Below are positions 30,523 to 40,066 of a DNA stretch of 64,000 nucleotides, piece by piece; position 1 is the first letter of the stretch, and each line of letters opens with the position of its first letter. The stretch lies in contig JAEEJA010000001.1 of NCBI GenBank assembly GCA_016281605.1, positions 1 through 64,000 of the forward strand, given 5' to 3'. The notes beneath the pieces were generated by a model. It saw only the letters and a program-made list of their open reading frames with translations. It searched no databases and was not told where the DNA came from. The position numbers and the translations under genes were made by a program. The DNA is from Lachnospiraceae bacterium (GTDB lineage Bacteria > Bacillota > Clostridia > Lachnospirales > Lachnospiraceae).

Positions 30523-30579
30523 AATAATTCCCTCCTTTTATTGAAAAAATAAATATTTAAAGTGTTTTAGATTAGTTTG

Positions 30580-30606
30580 TTAGCACTCTTATACTTTGAG
30601 TGCTAA
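30580..30606 (-). promoter_or_regulatory. CIRCE operator (HrcA-binding site)
   Basis: TTAGCACTC, nine bases, GAGTGCTAA: a perfect match to the CIRCE consensus. It lies 11 bp downstream of the -10 box and 57 bp upstream of groES, so HrcA bound here would block initiation or elongation. hrcA itself is not in the window. Confidence 0.97.
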
Positions 30607-30617
30607 CCACAAGAACT

Positions 30618-30646
30618 ACTATATTACAATTTCATTAATAAATCAA
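30618..30646 (-). promoter_or_regulatory. Promoter of groES-groEL
   Basis: Minus strand TTGATT, 17-bp spacer, TATAGT, directly upstream of CIRCE. Position and spacing match vegetative heat-shock promoters controlled by HrcA. Confidence 0.75.
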
Positions 30647-30743
30647 GTCTTTTTTTCTAAAATAACTGAAATTTCAAAATAATCTAAAATATTATTAATA
30701 TATTTCTTCTTTTCTATTCTTATATTTCATTATCAACAAACAA

Positions 30744-30778
30744 TTAAAAGCATCGGAAGTTTCATCCGATGCTTTTAA
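30744..30778 (-). terminator. Intrinsic terminator after the Ig-like protein gene
   Basis: A perfect 14-bp stem, core AAAAGCATCGGA/TCCGATGCTTTT, with a 7-nt loop and U-rich right arm. It lies 29 bp after the stop of the minus-strand Ig-like gene and separates it from the groESL promoter. It is symmetric enough to work from either strand. Confidence 0.85.
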
Positions 30779-30806
30779 AACTAATTGACCACAAAAATCA
30801 ACAATA

Positions 30807-31505
30807 TTAATAATCAAACTCACATATTATTCCATTAGATAATAATTCATTTTGTGAAATAACTGCGTTCTTTGGTATAATAAGACGATATTTCCCATGA
30901 CTAAAATATTCCTTAATATATCTCAGTGTATACACGACATTACTCTTAATTCCGGGAGGATACCCAACTACTACTGCTTCTACAATATTATCCTCAGATG
31001 TTTCTACTTTTGTCCATCCACCATTCTCCAATTTTTCAACATAAAAATCTCTACCGAGCCTTATTTCTTGCGTGGTATTATTGCAAAACTCAACATTAAT
31101 AACAACACTCGAGCCAGTAGCACTTACACTGTTTACCTTTCCGGTAAAAGTGTTATTAACACCATTAGCCTCAGAAACATTATTATTTGACTCTTCATGT
31201 TCGTTAGAGTCAGCATACACTTCTACTTTACATACATATCTACTCTTTTTGTATTTTGCAATTATATTTGCTTTACCAACAGAGAATGCTTTTAATTTAC
31301 CCTTTTTAACCTTTACTATTTTTTCATTAGAAGATTTCCATTTTACATTCTTCTTTTTAACATTTTTTAAAACCAATACATAAGTATCACCCTTTTTTAA
31401 ATTAACGTTAACATTATTCAATTTAATTTGTTTTGCATTTGCAAATCTAGGGCACATAAAACTAACTGCATAAAGCAAGAGTAAAAATCCAATTATTTTC
31501 TTCAT
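30807..31505 (-). CDS. Secreted protein with Big_2-like and Ig-like (Big_14-like) domains
   Basis: A 232-residue exported protein. Residues 1-24 are a signal peptide ending near ANA; no lipobox is seen although a Cys lies in the hydrophobic region. Residues about 25-100 form a Lys-rich Big_2-like domain (VKWKSSNEKIVKVKKGKLKAF pattern; key residues WKSSN and GKAN). After a Glu/Asn linker, residues about 120-232 resemble the Big_14 immunoglobulin-like fold (VEKLENGGWTKV, PPGIKSNVVYTL, GKYRLIIPK). Such modules occur in surface proteins; ligand unknown. The start is ATG 31505 after AAGGGGGG. Confidence 0.72.
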   Translation of the reverse strand: MKKIIGFLLLLYAVSFMCPRFANAKQIKLNNVNVNLKKGDTYVLVLKNVKKKNVKWKSSNEKIVKVKKGKLKAFSVGKANIIAKYKKSRYVCKVEVYADSNEHEESNNNVSEANGVNNTFTGKVNSVSATGSSVVINVEFCNNTTQEIRLGRDFYVEKLENGGWTKVETSEDNIVEAVVVGYPPGIKSNVVYTLRYIKEYFSHGKYRLIIPKNAVISQNELLSNGIICEFDY

Positions 31506-31536
31506 ATAATCCCCCCTTAAAACAATCATCAAGTCA

Positions 31537-31566
31537 TCCCTCGGACGTAATTTCCTGCCCGAGGGA
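31537..31566 (-). terminator. GC-rich hairpin upstream of the Ig-like gene
   Basis: An 8-bp stem TCCCTCGG/CCGAGGGA with a 14-nt loop in the 116-bp gap after the EF-G-like gene start of the neighbour's transcript, i.e. 32 bp upstream of the Ig-like gene start. No U-run follows closely. It is either a weak terminator or a leader structure. Confidence 0.4.
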
Positions 31567-31621
31567 ATATACTTAGTTTAGATTAGTCTAAATATCTTAT
31601 AAGCGACAATTATCAATACGC

Positions 31622-33691
31622 TTATTCTCTATCTCTCTTTATCTGAGCATCTGCTATTTCCTTAGGTGCCTGCTCATACCTGCTGAATTCATATGCAAAT
31701 GTTCCGTATCCTCTAGTCATGGAACGAAGGCGGGTATCGTATCCTAAAAGCTCTATATAAGGTATCTCAGCCTCTATCTCCTGATATCCGTTATCTATAG
31801 GATTCATGCCCATAACTCTTCCGCGATGCTTGTTTAAGTCACCCATAACATCACCTGTATTAGCATCCGGCACACTAACCTTAATATTTGCAATAGGTTC
31901 AAGTAACACAGGATCTGCCTCCATAAAGCCTTTCTTAAACGCCTGCATGGCTGCAACCTTAAATGCATGTTCCGATGAGTCTACGCTGTGAGCTGAACCA
32001 TCGTAAAGAATAGCCTTTACGCCAAGTACCGGGTAATCCGCAAGTGGACCTGTCTTTACAGCCTCTGCTATACCCTTTTCTACTGCAGGTATGTAATTTT
32101 TAGGAACTGCGCCCCCCACTACTCTCTCTTCAAATTCATATGATTTTGAAAGATCTCCCAGTGGCTCAAATATAATCTTAACATGACCATACTGACCATG
32201 TCCTCCTGACTGCTTTTTATACTTAAATTCACTATCTGCCTTTTTACGAATAGTCTCACGGAAGGCAATCTTTGGCGGCTTAAGCTCTATCTCAACTTTA
32301 TACTTTTCCATAAGTATATTCTTTGTTATCTCTAAGTGCTGTTCGCTAATTCCATAAAGCAGTAACTGTCTGTTTTCACTATCGTTTACATGTGCAAGTG
32401 TCATGTCTTCTGCGAGCATCTTACTTAATGCCTGTGAAATCTTATCCTCATCACCCTTCTTAACAGCACTGTAACTTAAGTAAACATAAGGCTTAGAAAT
32501 AGGTGCTCTTAAGTAAGCAATTGGATTCTTTCTGGTTGAAAGTGAGTCGGTTGTAAGAGTAGCATCCAACTTAGCTATAGCTCCTATATCCCCCGCATGT
32601 AGTTCCTTAACCTCTTCTACTTTATTTCCAAGCATTACATAAAGCTTTCCAAGTTTCTCATCTGCATCCCTATGATAATTATACATAACATCATCCGTCT
32701 TAAGAACACCGGAATTAACCTTTATAAATGAGTATTTTCCGATAAATGGATCGATGATAGTCTTAAATACATAAGCTGATTTCGGCTTTGAGAAATCATA
32801 ATTTGCCTCAAATACTTCATTGGTAACCGTGTTGATACCGGCATTTTGTACACGATCGGGACTTGGGAAATACTTAATAATGTCAGCCATCAGTGTATAC
32901 ATGCCTCTTGCAAGTAAATTAGAACCCATAAGTACCGGAGCGATGTTACAATCACAAACATTCACTCTGAGAGCCTGACGGATCTCATTATCGGAAAACT
33001 CATCTCCATCAAAGTATCTCTCCATGTATTCTTCACTTGTCTCGGCCACAGCCTCTATAAGTGCATCCCTGCATATGTTTAAATTCTCTTTAGAGTACTC
33101 AGGCATTTCAACCTTATCTATGGTCCCCTGTGCATTCCACCTCTTTGCTCTTTGCTGCACAACATTTACATATCCAACAAATTCCGTATTCTCCCTTATA
33201 GGTAAATGAAACGGTGCGATTTTCTTTCCGTATAACTCCTGTAAGTCTTCAACCACCTGACGGAAGCTGACATTATCAACATCCATATCCGTAACAAAAA
33301 AAATGCGAGGCAATTTACGTTTTTCACATAAATCCCACGCTCGTCTCGTACCCGCTTCAATTCCTGCTTTACCTGAAATCACAATGATGGCAGCATCAGC
33401 CACACTGACAGCTTCCTCGACCTCTCCTATGTAATCAAAGTTGCCGGGTGTGTCAAGTACATTAATCTTGTGTCCATCAAAAAGGACAGGATACATCGCA
33501 GTCTTTATGGAAAACCCCTGCTTTATCTCCTCTTTTTCATAGTCACTGATAGTATTGCCCCCTTCAGTCGTACCCATTCTGTGAGTCTGACCTGAAAGAA
33601 ATGCCATGGCTTCTAAAAGCGATGTCTTGCCAGAACCGCCATGTCCCAATAATACAACATTTCTGATTTTGTCGGTTGTAAATACCTTCAT
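31622..33691 (-). CDS. Elongation factor G-like protein (second EF-G)
   Basis: A 689-residue translational GTPase of the EF-G-like group common in Clostridia besides the main FusA. Motifs are GHGGSGKTSLLEAMAF, LDTPGNFDY (the usual DTPGH histidine is Asn) and VTDMD in place of NKxD. Domains II to V are present, ending in GYGTFAYEFSRYEQAP. The altered G-motifs separate it from canonical EF-G, which would lie in the str operon with rpsL and rpsG, absent here. Function is uncertain: ribosome rescue, recycling or stress. I start at ATG 33691 after GGAGGGG. Confidence 0.85.
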   Translation of the reverse strand: MKVFTTDKIRNVVLLGHGGSGKTSLLEAMAFLSGQTHRMGTTEGGNTISDYEKEEIKQGFSIKTAMYPVLFDGHKINVLDTPGNFDYIGEVEEAVSVADAAIIVISGKAGIEAGTRRAWDLCEKRKLPRIFFVTDMDVDNVSFRQVVEDLQELYGKKIAPFHLPIRENTEFVGYVNVVQQRAKRWNAQGTIDKVEMPEYSKENLNICRDALIEAVAETSEEYMERYFDGDEFSDNEIRQALRVNVCDCNIAPVLMGSNLLARGMYTLMADIIKYFPSPDRVQNAGINTVTNEVFEANYDFSKPKSAYVFKTIIDPFIGKYSFIKVNSGVLKTDDVMYNYHRDADEKLGKLYVMLGNKVEEVKELHAGDIGAIAKLDATLTTDSLSTRKNPIAYLRAPISKPYVYLSYSAVKKGDEDKISQALSKMLAEDMTLAHVNDSENRQLLLYGISEQHLEITKNILMEKYKVEIELKPPKIAFRETIRKKADSEFKYKKQSGGHGQYGHVKIIFEPLGDLSKSYEFEERVVGGAVPKNYIPAVEKGIAEAVKTGPLADYPVLGVKAILYDGSAHSVDSSEHAFKVAAMQAFKKGFMEADPVLLEPIANIKVSVPDANTGDVMGDLNKHRGRVMGMNPIDNGYQEIEAEIPYIELLGYDTRLRSMTRGYGTFAYEFSRYEQAPKEIADAQIKRDRE

Positions 33692-33740
33692 AAACCCCTC
33701 CAATCCAGAGTAAATCCCCATTTCACTCCAAATTTGAACA

Positions 33741-33779
33741 GAGCAAGGGGACTTCGCATAAGAAGTCGGTCCCCTACTC
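33741..33779 (-). terminator. Probable glmS terminator hairpin
   Basis: GACTTC pairs with GAAGTC around a 6-nt loop, extended by GGG/CCC and GAG/CTC with small bulges. It begins 25 bp past the glmS stop. The following U-run is weak. Confidence 0.5.
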
Positions 33780-33803
33780 TATATTAAAGAAATGATTTGT
33801 TAT

Positions 33804-35627
33804 TTACTCTACTGTTACTGATTTTGCTAAGTTTCTAGGCTGGTCTACATTGAGTCCCTTTGCGTATGAGGTATAGTAAGCAATATACTGCAACATAACC
33901 GCAGCGCCGAAAGGAGCAAAATCCTGATCAACCTTAGGTAGTACTAATATATGATCACACAGGGATGTGTTTACATCTACATCTTCTGTGGTTATCATTA
34001 TAACAAATGCGCCTCTGGAACGTACTTCAACTATATTAGAAACAGTCTTTGCAAGAACATCCTTCTGTGTTGCAACTGCTATTACAGGAACATTATCCGT
34101 AATTAAGGATATGGTTCCGTGCTTTAACTCACCTGCAGCGTAAGCCTCTGAGTGAATATATGTAATTTCCTTAAGTTTAAGTGAGCCTTCACATGAAAGC
34201 ACGTAATCTAAACCTCTTCCTATGTAAAAAAGACTGTTTGCATTGATTATCTTATTGCTGATTTTTTGTATAGCCTTGTCTGAGTCAAGGATTGTCTTAA
34301 CGTAGTCAGGTACATGAATAAGCTCTGCAGTTAGTCTTCTAACCTCTGCTTCATCCACGGTTTTCTTAAGAAGTGCAAGTCTAAGCATGATGAGATACAT
34401 AACTGACATCTGTACCATATATGCCTTTGTGCTTGCAACTGCTATCTCAGGACCTGCATGTGTATAAAGCACATAATCACTCTCACGAGCTATGCTTGAA
34501 CCCTTTACGTTAACAATTGAGAGAGTCTTAGCATTTCTTGCCTTTGAAAGTCTGAGAGCCTCGAGAGTATCTGCTGTCTCTCCTGACTGTGATACAAGTA
34601 TAACAAGTGTATGCTCGTCTACTATAGGATTCTTATATCTGTACTCTGAAGCAATCTCCACATTTACAGGTATTCTTACATACTTTTCTATAATTGTCTT
34701 TCCGATAAGTCCCGCATGCATAGCTGTTCCGCAGGCGGTGATAGTGATATTATTTATTCCTTCAAATATTGAATCATCAACTCCATCAACACTGAAATCA
34801 GGTAAACCACCTACTATACGAGGAACTATGGTATTGGTAAGTGCTTCAGGCTGCTCATGTATCTCCTTAAGCATGAAATACTCATATCCGCCCTTCTTAG
34901 CGGCTGTTGCATCCCAGCTTACATGCATCATATCAGGCTCAACCTCACGGAACTTTAAATCCATGATACTGATACTATCCTTGGTTATGGTAGCTATATG
35001 ATGCTCAGGAAGTACGAAATAATCCTTCGAATACTTAACTATTGCAACCATATCTGAAGCTATAAATGAGCCTTCATCAGTGTTGGTCGCAACCAAAGGA
35101 CTTCCGTTTCTTATTGCATATATATTTTCAGGATAATCATCAAATATTATACAAAATGCATATGCACCCTTAAGACGCTTAACAGCTGCCTTTACCGCTT
35201 CTATAGGATTATCTGTATAACAGTCATTGATAACCATGGCAGCGATTTCCGTATCTGTCTCACTGACAGGCTCTAAGCCCTTTTCCTTAAACTGTGCAGC
35301 AAGCTCCTGATAATTCTCTATAATTCCGTTATGAACAAGTGTAACCTTACCTGCCCTGTGAGGATGAGCATTCTCAGCTGTTACTCCACCGTGAGTCGCC
35401 CATCTGGTATGTCCTATACCTGTTGTAGCTTTAAGAGAATCACCATACTCATTTACTTTATCAACAAGATTAGAAACCTTACCGACAGTCTTAATATTTT
35501 TAATTCCATTTTCAGTTTCAACAGCTATTCCCGCACTGTCATAACCTCTGTACTCAAGTGCCTTAAGACCATGTAAAAGCACGTCCTTTGCACTTATCTC
35601 TCCTGTAAATCCTACGATTCCACACAT
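33804..35627 (-). CDS. glmS: Glutamine-fructose-6-phosphate aminotransferase (isomerising)
   Basis: A 607-residue enzyme that makes glucosamine-6-phosphate for cell-wall synthesis. The N-terminal glutaminase domain begins MCGIVGFTG with catalytic Cys2 and has TRWATHGGVT. Two SIS domains follow (LVSQSGETADTLEALR and AYAAGELKHGTISLI). Length is standard. Only 53 bp separate it from the upstream gene, so the glmS riboswitch-ribozyme found in many Firmicutes cannot be present in usual form. Confidence 0.97.
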   Translation of the reverse strand: MCGIVGFTGEISAKDVLLHGLKALEYRGYDSAGIAVETENGIKNIKTVGKVSNLVDKVNEYGDSLKATTGIGHTRWATHGGVTAENAHPHRAGKVTLVHNGIIENYQELAAQFKEKGLEPVSETDTEIAAMVINDCYTDNPIEAVKAAVKRLKGAYAFCIIFDDYPENIYAIRNGSPLVATNTDEGSFIASDMVAIVKYSKDYFVLPEHHIATITKDSISIMDLKFREVEPDMMHVSWDATAAKKGGYEYFMLKEIHEQPEALTNTIVPRIVGGLPDFSVDGVDDSIFEGINNITITACGTAMHAGLIGKTIIEKYVRIPVNVEIASEYRYKNPIVDEHTLVILVSQSGETADTLEALRLSKARNAKTLSIVNVKGSSIARESDYVLYTHAGPEIAVASTKAYMVQMSVMYLIMLRLALLKKTVDEAEVRRLTAELIHVPDYVKTILDSDKAIQKISNKIINANSLFYIGRGLDYVLSCEGSLKLKEITYIHSEAYAAGELKHGTISLITDNVPVIAVATQKDVLAKTVSNIVEVRSRGAFVIMITTEDVDVNTSLCDHILVLPKVDQDFAPFGAAVMLQYIAYYTSYAKGLNVDQPRNLAKSVTVE

Positions 35628-35680
35628 ATTTCTTTCCCTCCATATTTTGTGTTTTTCTTTTGGTGTAAATATACGCCTTG

Positions 35681-36409
35681 TTATTTCTTTTCTCCAAATG
35701 TATCGTCAATGATATCTTCTATAATTGTTTTTTTAAGATATACATCAAAACTCAGCATACATATAAACATAAAATTTGTTAAAATTTTCTTATCTTCTTC
35801 ATCCTCTATATCCTCAAAGCTTTCCATGGAAATCTTTAATTTTCGGATAATATCATTTACCTGTGAAGATATATTTTTTTCTTCATTTACAACAACCATA
35901 TCATAAATATCAGATAATGTGAGTCCGTTCTTCTCAGCATGAAAATAATCTTCCTTTATGGGTTCGATTATTTTTTGTATATCACTGATAGATAAGAAAT
36001 TCTTAAGATAATAAATATATATCAAAAGCAGCATATGCTCCTTTGAATACTTCTTCTTAACAGGTGGTGGAAGCATGTCATTTTTAGTATAATTATTTAT
36101 CATCGTTTTGGTAAGAACCTTGTCATCCTTATATCTCTTGGAGGACTTTAGATGATCTTCCATAAACCTTGTGACCTGATCCATGTACAAATCTATATCA
36201 GGTATGTCTGTTGGCTTTACATAATCAGTATTCTGTAAAGTACGAAGAAGCTTTAGTATCTCCTGCTTTTGTTCTCTTATCTTTTGCTTATCTTTACCAT
36301 CGCCGGTATTATTATTTTTTATGTTTTTTCCTTTGGAGCTATCCTTACCGCTCCTCATATTATCATTTCGGCTTTCTCTTAATTTTTTTTCTTTATCCGT
36401 TTCTTTCAT
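35681..36409 (-). CDS. DUF1836 domain protein
   Basis: A 242-residue protein. Residues about 60-165 match DUF1836 as I know it: PDIDLYMDQVTRFME, LTKTMINNYTKNDMLPPP, and KKYSKEHMLLLIYIYYLKNFLSI, a pattern resembling MerR-type or other winged helix DNA-binding domains. The first 50 residues are a highly charged Lys/Asp/Asn-rich extension. A regulatory role is inferred, target unknown. It lies 35 bp after DegV and 53 bp before glmS, so it may be in one transcript with both. Confidence 0.78.
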   Translation of the reverse strand: MKETDKEKKLRESRNDNMRSGKDSSKGKNIKNNNTGDGKDKQKIREQKQEILKLLRTLQNTDYVKPTDIPDIDLYMDQVTRFMEDHLKSSKRYKDDKVLTKTMINNYTKNDMLPPPVKKKYSKEHMLLLIYIYYLKNFLSISDIQKIIEPIKEDYFHAEKNGLTLSDIYDMVVVNEEKNISSQVNDIIRKLKISMESFEDIEDEEDKKILTNFMFICMLSFDVYLKKTIIEDIIDDTFGEKK

Positions 36410-36444
36410 GTTACATCTTTTCTTTCATTTAACTACTTTTTTAT

Positions 36445-37332
36445 CTAATCTTCTCTCTTATCCCCCCAGAAGAAAATAGCCACTGTTCCCGGACCGGTAT
36501 GACTTCCTATGGTTCCACCTATAGGATATATATTAACCTTACCATCCATCTTTGTAAATTTTTCTTCGATAAGATCTGCAACCGCTCTTGCATCCTCATA
36601 GCAATCAGAGTGACTCAAAAAAACCTTTCCGGAGTAATCAAGTCCTCCCTCTGCATGTGCTTCCATCTTTTCTACAATTCTCTGTATTACCTTTTTCTTT
36701 GTTCTGATATTCTCTCTTGGAATCAAATGTCCTTCATTATCTACATTTAGTAAAGGACAGATATTTAAGATATTTCCTATAGTTCCTGCAGTTTTAGAAA
36801 CTCTTCCTCCCCTAATGAAGTAGGTGAGATCTGTAGAGAAGAACCAATGGTGCATATTTAACTTATGCTCTTCGATCCACTTATAAGCATCTTCAAGATT
36901 CATATCCTCATCTCTAAGGTCACAAAGCTTATCTATCAGATGTCCGTATCCTGTAGAAGCTCCCAGTGAATCGACCACATATATCTTTCGTGAAGGAAAC
37001 ATCTCCTGAACCTCATTTGCAGCCATAACTGCAGAGTTATAGGTTCCTGAAAGACCACTTGAAAGGGTTACATGAAGAACATCATTTCCCTTACTTAAAA
37101 GATCCTTAAAATACTCAAAGTACTCAGCCAGCGTAACCTGGGAGGTCTTTGTCATGGCTCCCTCTGCCATTCTTTTAAATAATTCCTTATGTGGAACTGT
37201 TTTTCCCATATCATCTGGGTAATCTACTCCATCTATCTCAATATGAAAGTATATACATCTGACATTTCTCTTTTCCATATAGTCTAATGAAAGATCAGAT
37301 GAAGAACAACATGATAAAACAAACTTTGCCAT
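36445..37332 (-). CDS. DegV family fatty-acid-binding protein
   Basis: A 295-residue DegV protein. The family binds fatty acids; some act as FakB subunits that present them to the FakA kinase. Visible: the SCCSSSDLSLDY start, SQVTLAEYFEYF, the LSSGLSGTYNSA ligand motif near residue 90, YVVDSLGASTGYG, and the FIRGGRVSKTAGTIGNILNI domain. A FakA gene is not present. The ATG follows GGAGGGACCGTT. Confidence 0.88.
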   Translation of the reverse strand: MAKFVLSCCSSSDLSLDYMEKRNVRCIYFHIEIDGVDYPDDMGKTVPHKELFKRMAEGAMTKTSQVTLAEYFEYFKDLLSKGNDVLHVTLSSGLSGTYNSAVMAANEVQEMFPSRKIYVVDSLGASTGYGHLIDKLCDLRDEDMNLEDAYKWIEEHKLNMHHWFFSTDLTYFIRGGRVSKTAGTIGNILNICPLLNVDNEGHLIPRENIRTKKKVIQRIVEKMEAHAEGGLDYSGKVFLSHSDCYEDARAVADLIEEKFTKMDGKVNIYPIGGTIGSHTGPGTVAIFFWGDKRED

Positions 37333-37390
37333 AACGGTCCCTCCACGTAAAAAGTAATTGTAATGATTTTACCACATCCACACCCTACAA

Positions 37391-38233
37391 TCAAGATTTA
37401 TTGAAATTCTCCAAAAATGAATGAGCTTCTCCCTTTGTCTTATAACCCGGAAATGTATCGAGACAAACCGCATGAATACTGTTAAAGATGCTTTTTTCTA
37501 TATCAGGACTTCCTTCTTTTAGTTTCTTTAAAAGCTCTTTTACCTCCTGCCTCTTAGACTCTCCAACCCCGTCACCTGCCTCGCTTATGCTTTCCGTAAA
37601 ACGACAGGCGCACTGTATAAATTCGAGTCCGTTAAACTCTGACCATGATATAATATCCTCTTCATGAACCATGTAAAGCGGTCTTATAAGCTCCATACCC
37701 TCAAAATTCGTACTGTGAAGCTTAGGTGGCATAGCCTGCAACTGAGAACCGTAAAACATGCCTATTAATGTTGTTTCAACCACATCATTGAAGTGATGCC
37801 CCAAAGCTATCTTATTGCATCCAAGACTGCGTGCCATGCTGTAGAGATACCCTCTTCTCATACGGGCACAAAGGTAACATGGATTTCTTTCGGTAGTACT
37901 TGTAACAGCAAATATATCAGACTCAAATATATGAACATCCAACCCCAATAGACTCGCATTTTCCTCTATTTTTTTACGATTTCTCTCATTATATCCGGGG
38001 TCCATAACTATATATTCTACGCTAAACTCTACATCACTGATTCTTTGTAGCATCCTCACAAGGACCGCAAGTAGCATAGAATCCTTGCCACCAGATATAC
38101 AGACAGCCACTTTGTCTCCTTCCAAAAAGAGCTCATAATTCTTGCAAGCCTTTACGAATCTGCTCCATATTCTCTTTCTGTACGTCTTTGTTATACTTCT
38201 TTCAACCCGTTCAAAATACTGTAATTCACGCAT
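37391..38233 (-). CDS. TtcA-family tRNA thiolation protein
   Basis: A 280-residue PP-loop ATPase of the TtcA/TtuA group, which thiolates tRNA bases. The SGGKDSMLLAVL PP-loop is near residues 44-55. The CYLCARMRRGYLY motif supplies two of the cysteines for an Fe-S cluster, and CACRFTE near residue 205 a further pair. Whether it modifies cytidine 32 as in E. coli TtcA is inferred. I start at ATG 38233 after GAAGGA; an ATG five codons earlier lacks a ribosome site. It is 28 bp after the spermidine-synthase-like gene. Confidence 0.82.
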   Translation of the reverse strand: MRELQYFERVERSITKTYRKRIWSRFVKACKNYELFLEGDKVAVCISGGKDSMLLAVLVRMLQRISDVEFSVEYIVMDPGYNERNRKKIEENASLLGLDVHIFESDIFAVTSTTERNPCYLCARMRRGYLYSMARSLGCNKIALGHHFNDVVETTLIGMFYGSQLQAMPPKLHSTNFEGMELIRPLYMVHEEDIISWSEFNGLEFIQCACRFTESISEAGDGVGESKRQEVKELLKKLKEGSPDIEKSIFNSIHAVCLDTFPGYKTKGEAHSFLENFNKS

Positions 38234-38261
38234 ATTTAAATCCTTCATCCATCGGTTTTAT

Positions 38262-39872
38262 CTATAGGTTATTAAGCAGGCCCTTTAGGCCTTCTTTATC
38301 GTATATTTTCTTATATTCACTAACTTCCTCTTTTATCAAATCATCTATAAGATTCATACTAAGCAACTCAACAGGAGCTTTATCATCGGTCATAATATAC
38401 TCCCCTGCTTCATACTTTTTTAGATTAATCTTATTTAAAAAAGCTAAATCCTTTAACTCATCCGAATCTTCTTCCAAGCTTTTATATTCTAGATTTTTAA
38501 TAATATCCGGATTATCAGATGCAAAAAGCTCCCTGTTGGTATAGCCTTCCACATCTACTGTGTAAACTGTTCCAAATACATCTGAGATTGTATCCGAAAG
38601 ATAATCATTTATATTACCCGGTTTATCACTTCTCATGTTCATATTTATAAGCATGACACCATCTTTATTTAAGTGATTTTTCACAAGTGTAAAAAACTCT
38701 TTTGAAGCCATCTGAAACGGAACGGTTATATCCTGATAAGCATCTACAAGAATTATATCATACCTTTCTTTTACTGCATTTAAGTAAGCTCTTCCGTCAT
38801 AAGTTAAAACATCTATAGATTTAGGCATGTAAAAATAATCTTCCGCAAGATCGGTTATTTTTTCATCAATCTCTATTCCCGTGATATCAGCTTTTTTAAA
38901 GTAACGCTTAAGCTGGGTAGCATATGTCCCCGAGCCATTTCCCAATATAAGTATGTCAAGCTTTTCCTTAGTTCCTTTTTCCATCATGAAGGGCGCTAAT
39001 AAAGCATAGTCATAATAGCTTCCCGATAATCCTTCATCCTTTACAAATACAGATTGAACGCCAAATAAAACATTGGTGGAAAGTCTTACCTCTTTTTCAT
39101 TTTCATAAACCTGCAGATAATTATATATAGATTCGCCTTCATACTTTAAGTTATCTTCCCAAAAAGCAAAATTGCTTTTATGACCAAATATGCATGAAAT
39201 AATAAATATAATTATACCGCCAAAAACCTTTTTCATCTTAAGAGGATTTGTCTTATTCACAGCAAAATAAATAATCGCCAATACCAATAAAATTCCTGCA
39301 AATACCAAAAATGTTATGGACGTTCCAACCGCCGGAATAGTTACAAAAGTTGGCACAAATGTACCTATGATACTTCCAATGGTATTAAAAGCATTTAGAT
39401 TTCCAACAAGCCTTCCATTATCATCCAGATTGTCTACAGTAAATTTGACAAGAGAAGGTGTAACGGTTCCAAGTAAAAATAAAGGAAACACAAATATAAT
39501 CATACAAGCTGCAAAACCTGCTATTATTAAAAAATTAGAATTAACTGAAAATATCAGTACTCCGGAAATTCCTATAATTATGTATTTACCAGCGACCGGT
39601 ATAAGTCCTATCCAGATTGCTGCAATTATAATACGTCCGTAAAGCTTATCCGGATCCGGATTCTTATCCGCACTTCTTCCGCCGTAAACATTACCAAGCG
39701 CCATTGCTATCATAATAGTTCCGATGATTATGGTCCATACTATTTGAGATGAACTAAAGTAAGGCGCTAATAATCGGGACGCACCCAACTCTACAGCCAT
39801 TACAGACATCCCAGCAAAAAATTCTGTCAAGTATAAATATACTTTATTCTTAAGTATCTTTTTTTCATTCAT
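38262..39872 (-). CDS. Membrane-bound spermidine-synthase-like protein
   Basis: A 536-residue fusion. Residues about 15-220 contain six to seven hydrophobic helices resembling MFS-like membrane domains (EFFAGMSVMAVELGASRLLAPYF pattern; key GASRLLAP). The cytoplasmic C-terminal domain is a SAM-dependent aminopropyltransferase fold: LDILILGNGSGTYATQL (SAM loop), DITGIEIDEKI and DILTYDGRAYL-like DVLTYDGRAYL, then ILVDAYQD. Members are often annotated spermidine synthase; true substrates are unproven. It has a near-consensus promoter divergent from hisJ. Only TtcA follows closely. Confidence 0.82.
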   Translation of the reverse strand: MNEKKILKNKVYLYLTEFFAGMSVMAVELGASRLLAPYFSSSQIVWTIIIGTIMIAMALGNVYGGRSADKNPDPDKLYGRIIIAAIWIGLIPVAGKYIIIGISGVLIFSVNSNFLIIAGFAACMIIFVFPLFLLGTVTPSLVKFTVDNLDDNGRLVGNLNAFNTIGSIIGTFVPTFVTIPAVGTSITFLVFAGILLVLAIIYFAVNKTNPLKMKKVFGGIIIFIISCIFGHKSNFAFWEDNLKYEGESIYNYLQVYENEKEVRLSTNVLFGVQSVFVKDEGLSGSYYDYALLAPFMMEKGTKEKLDILILGNGSGTYATQLKRYFKKADITGIEIDEKITDLAEDYFYMPKSIDVLTYDGRAYLNAVKERYDIILVDAYQDITVPFQMASKEFFTLVKNHLNKDGVMLINMNMRSDKPGNINDYLSDTISDVFGTVYTVDVEGYTNRELFASDNPDIIKNLEYKSLEEDSDELKDLAFLNKINLKKYEAGEYIMTDDKAPVELLSMNLIDDLIKEEVSEYKKIYDKEGLKGLLNNL

Positions 39873-39949
39873 AAGATTTCTCCATAATTGGGGCTTATAT
39901 TATTTCATAAGAGATTTTTAAACCGTAAAACCTCTCCCGACAAGCTCTT

Positions 39950-39978
39950 ATTATATCATTACTTGTGAATACTCGCAA
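39950..39978 (-). promoter_or_regulatory. Promoter of the spermidine-synthase-like gene
   Basis: Minus strand TTGCGA, 17-bp spacer, TATAAT, about 78 bp upstream of the start. Its -35 lies 12 bp from the -35 of the opposite promoter, so both could compete for polymerase. Confidence 0.7.
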
Positions 39979-39990
39979 TATGACTTATAC

Positions 39991-40019
39991 TTGACGCAAA
40001 AATCTCATGACCTTATAAT
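39991..40019 (+). promoter_or_regulatory. Promoter of the hisJ-like gene
   Basis: TTGACG, 17-bp spacer, TATAAT, 48 bp upstream of the start codon. Near-perfect vegetative promoter and the point where gene direction changes. Confidence 0.8.
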
Positions 40020-40066
40020 GTTATGGATTTTGCAAATACAACTGATTTCTTGAAATGGAGGAAATT

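Noticed and set aside
35628..35680. glmS riboswitch-ribozyme
   Set aside because: Only 53 bp lie between the DUF1836 stop and glmS start, too short for the ribozyme.
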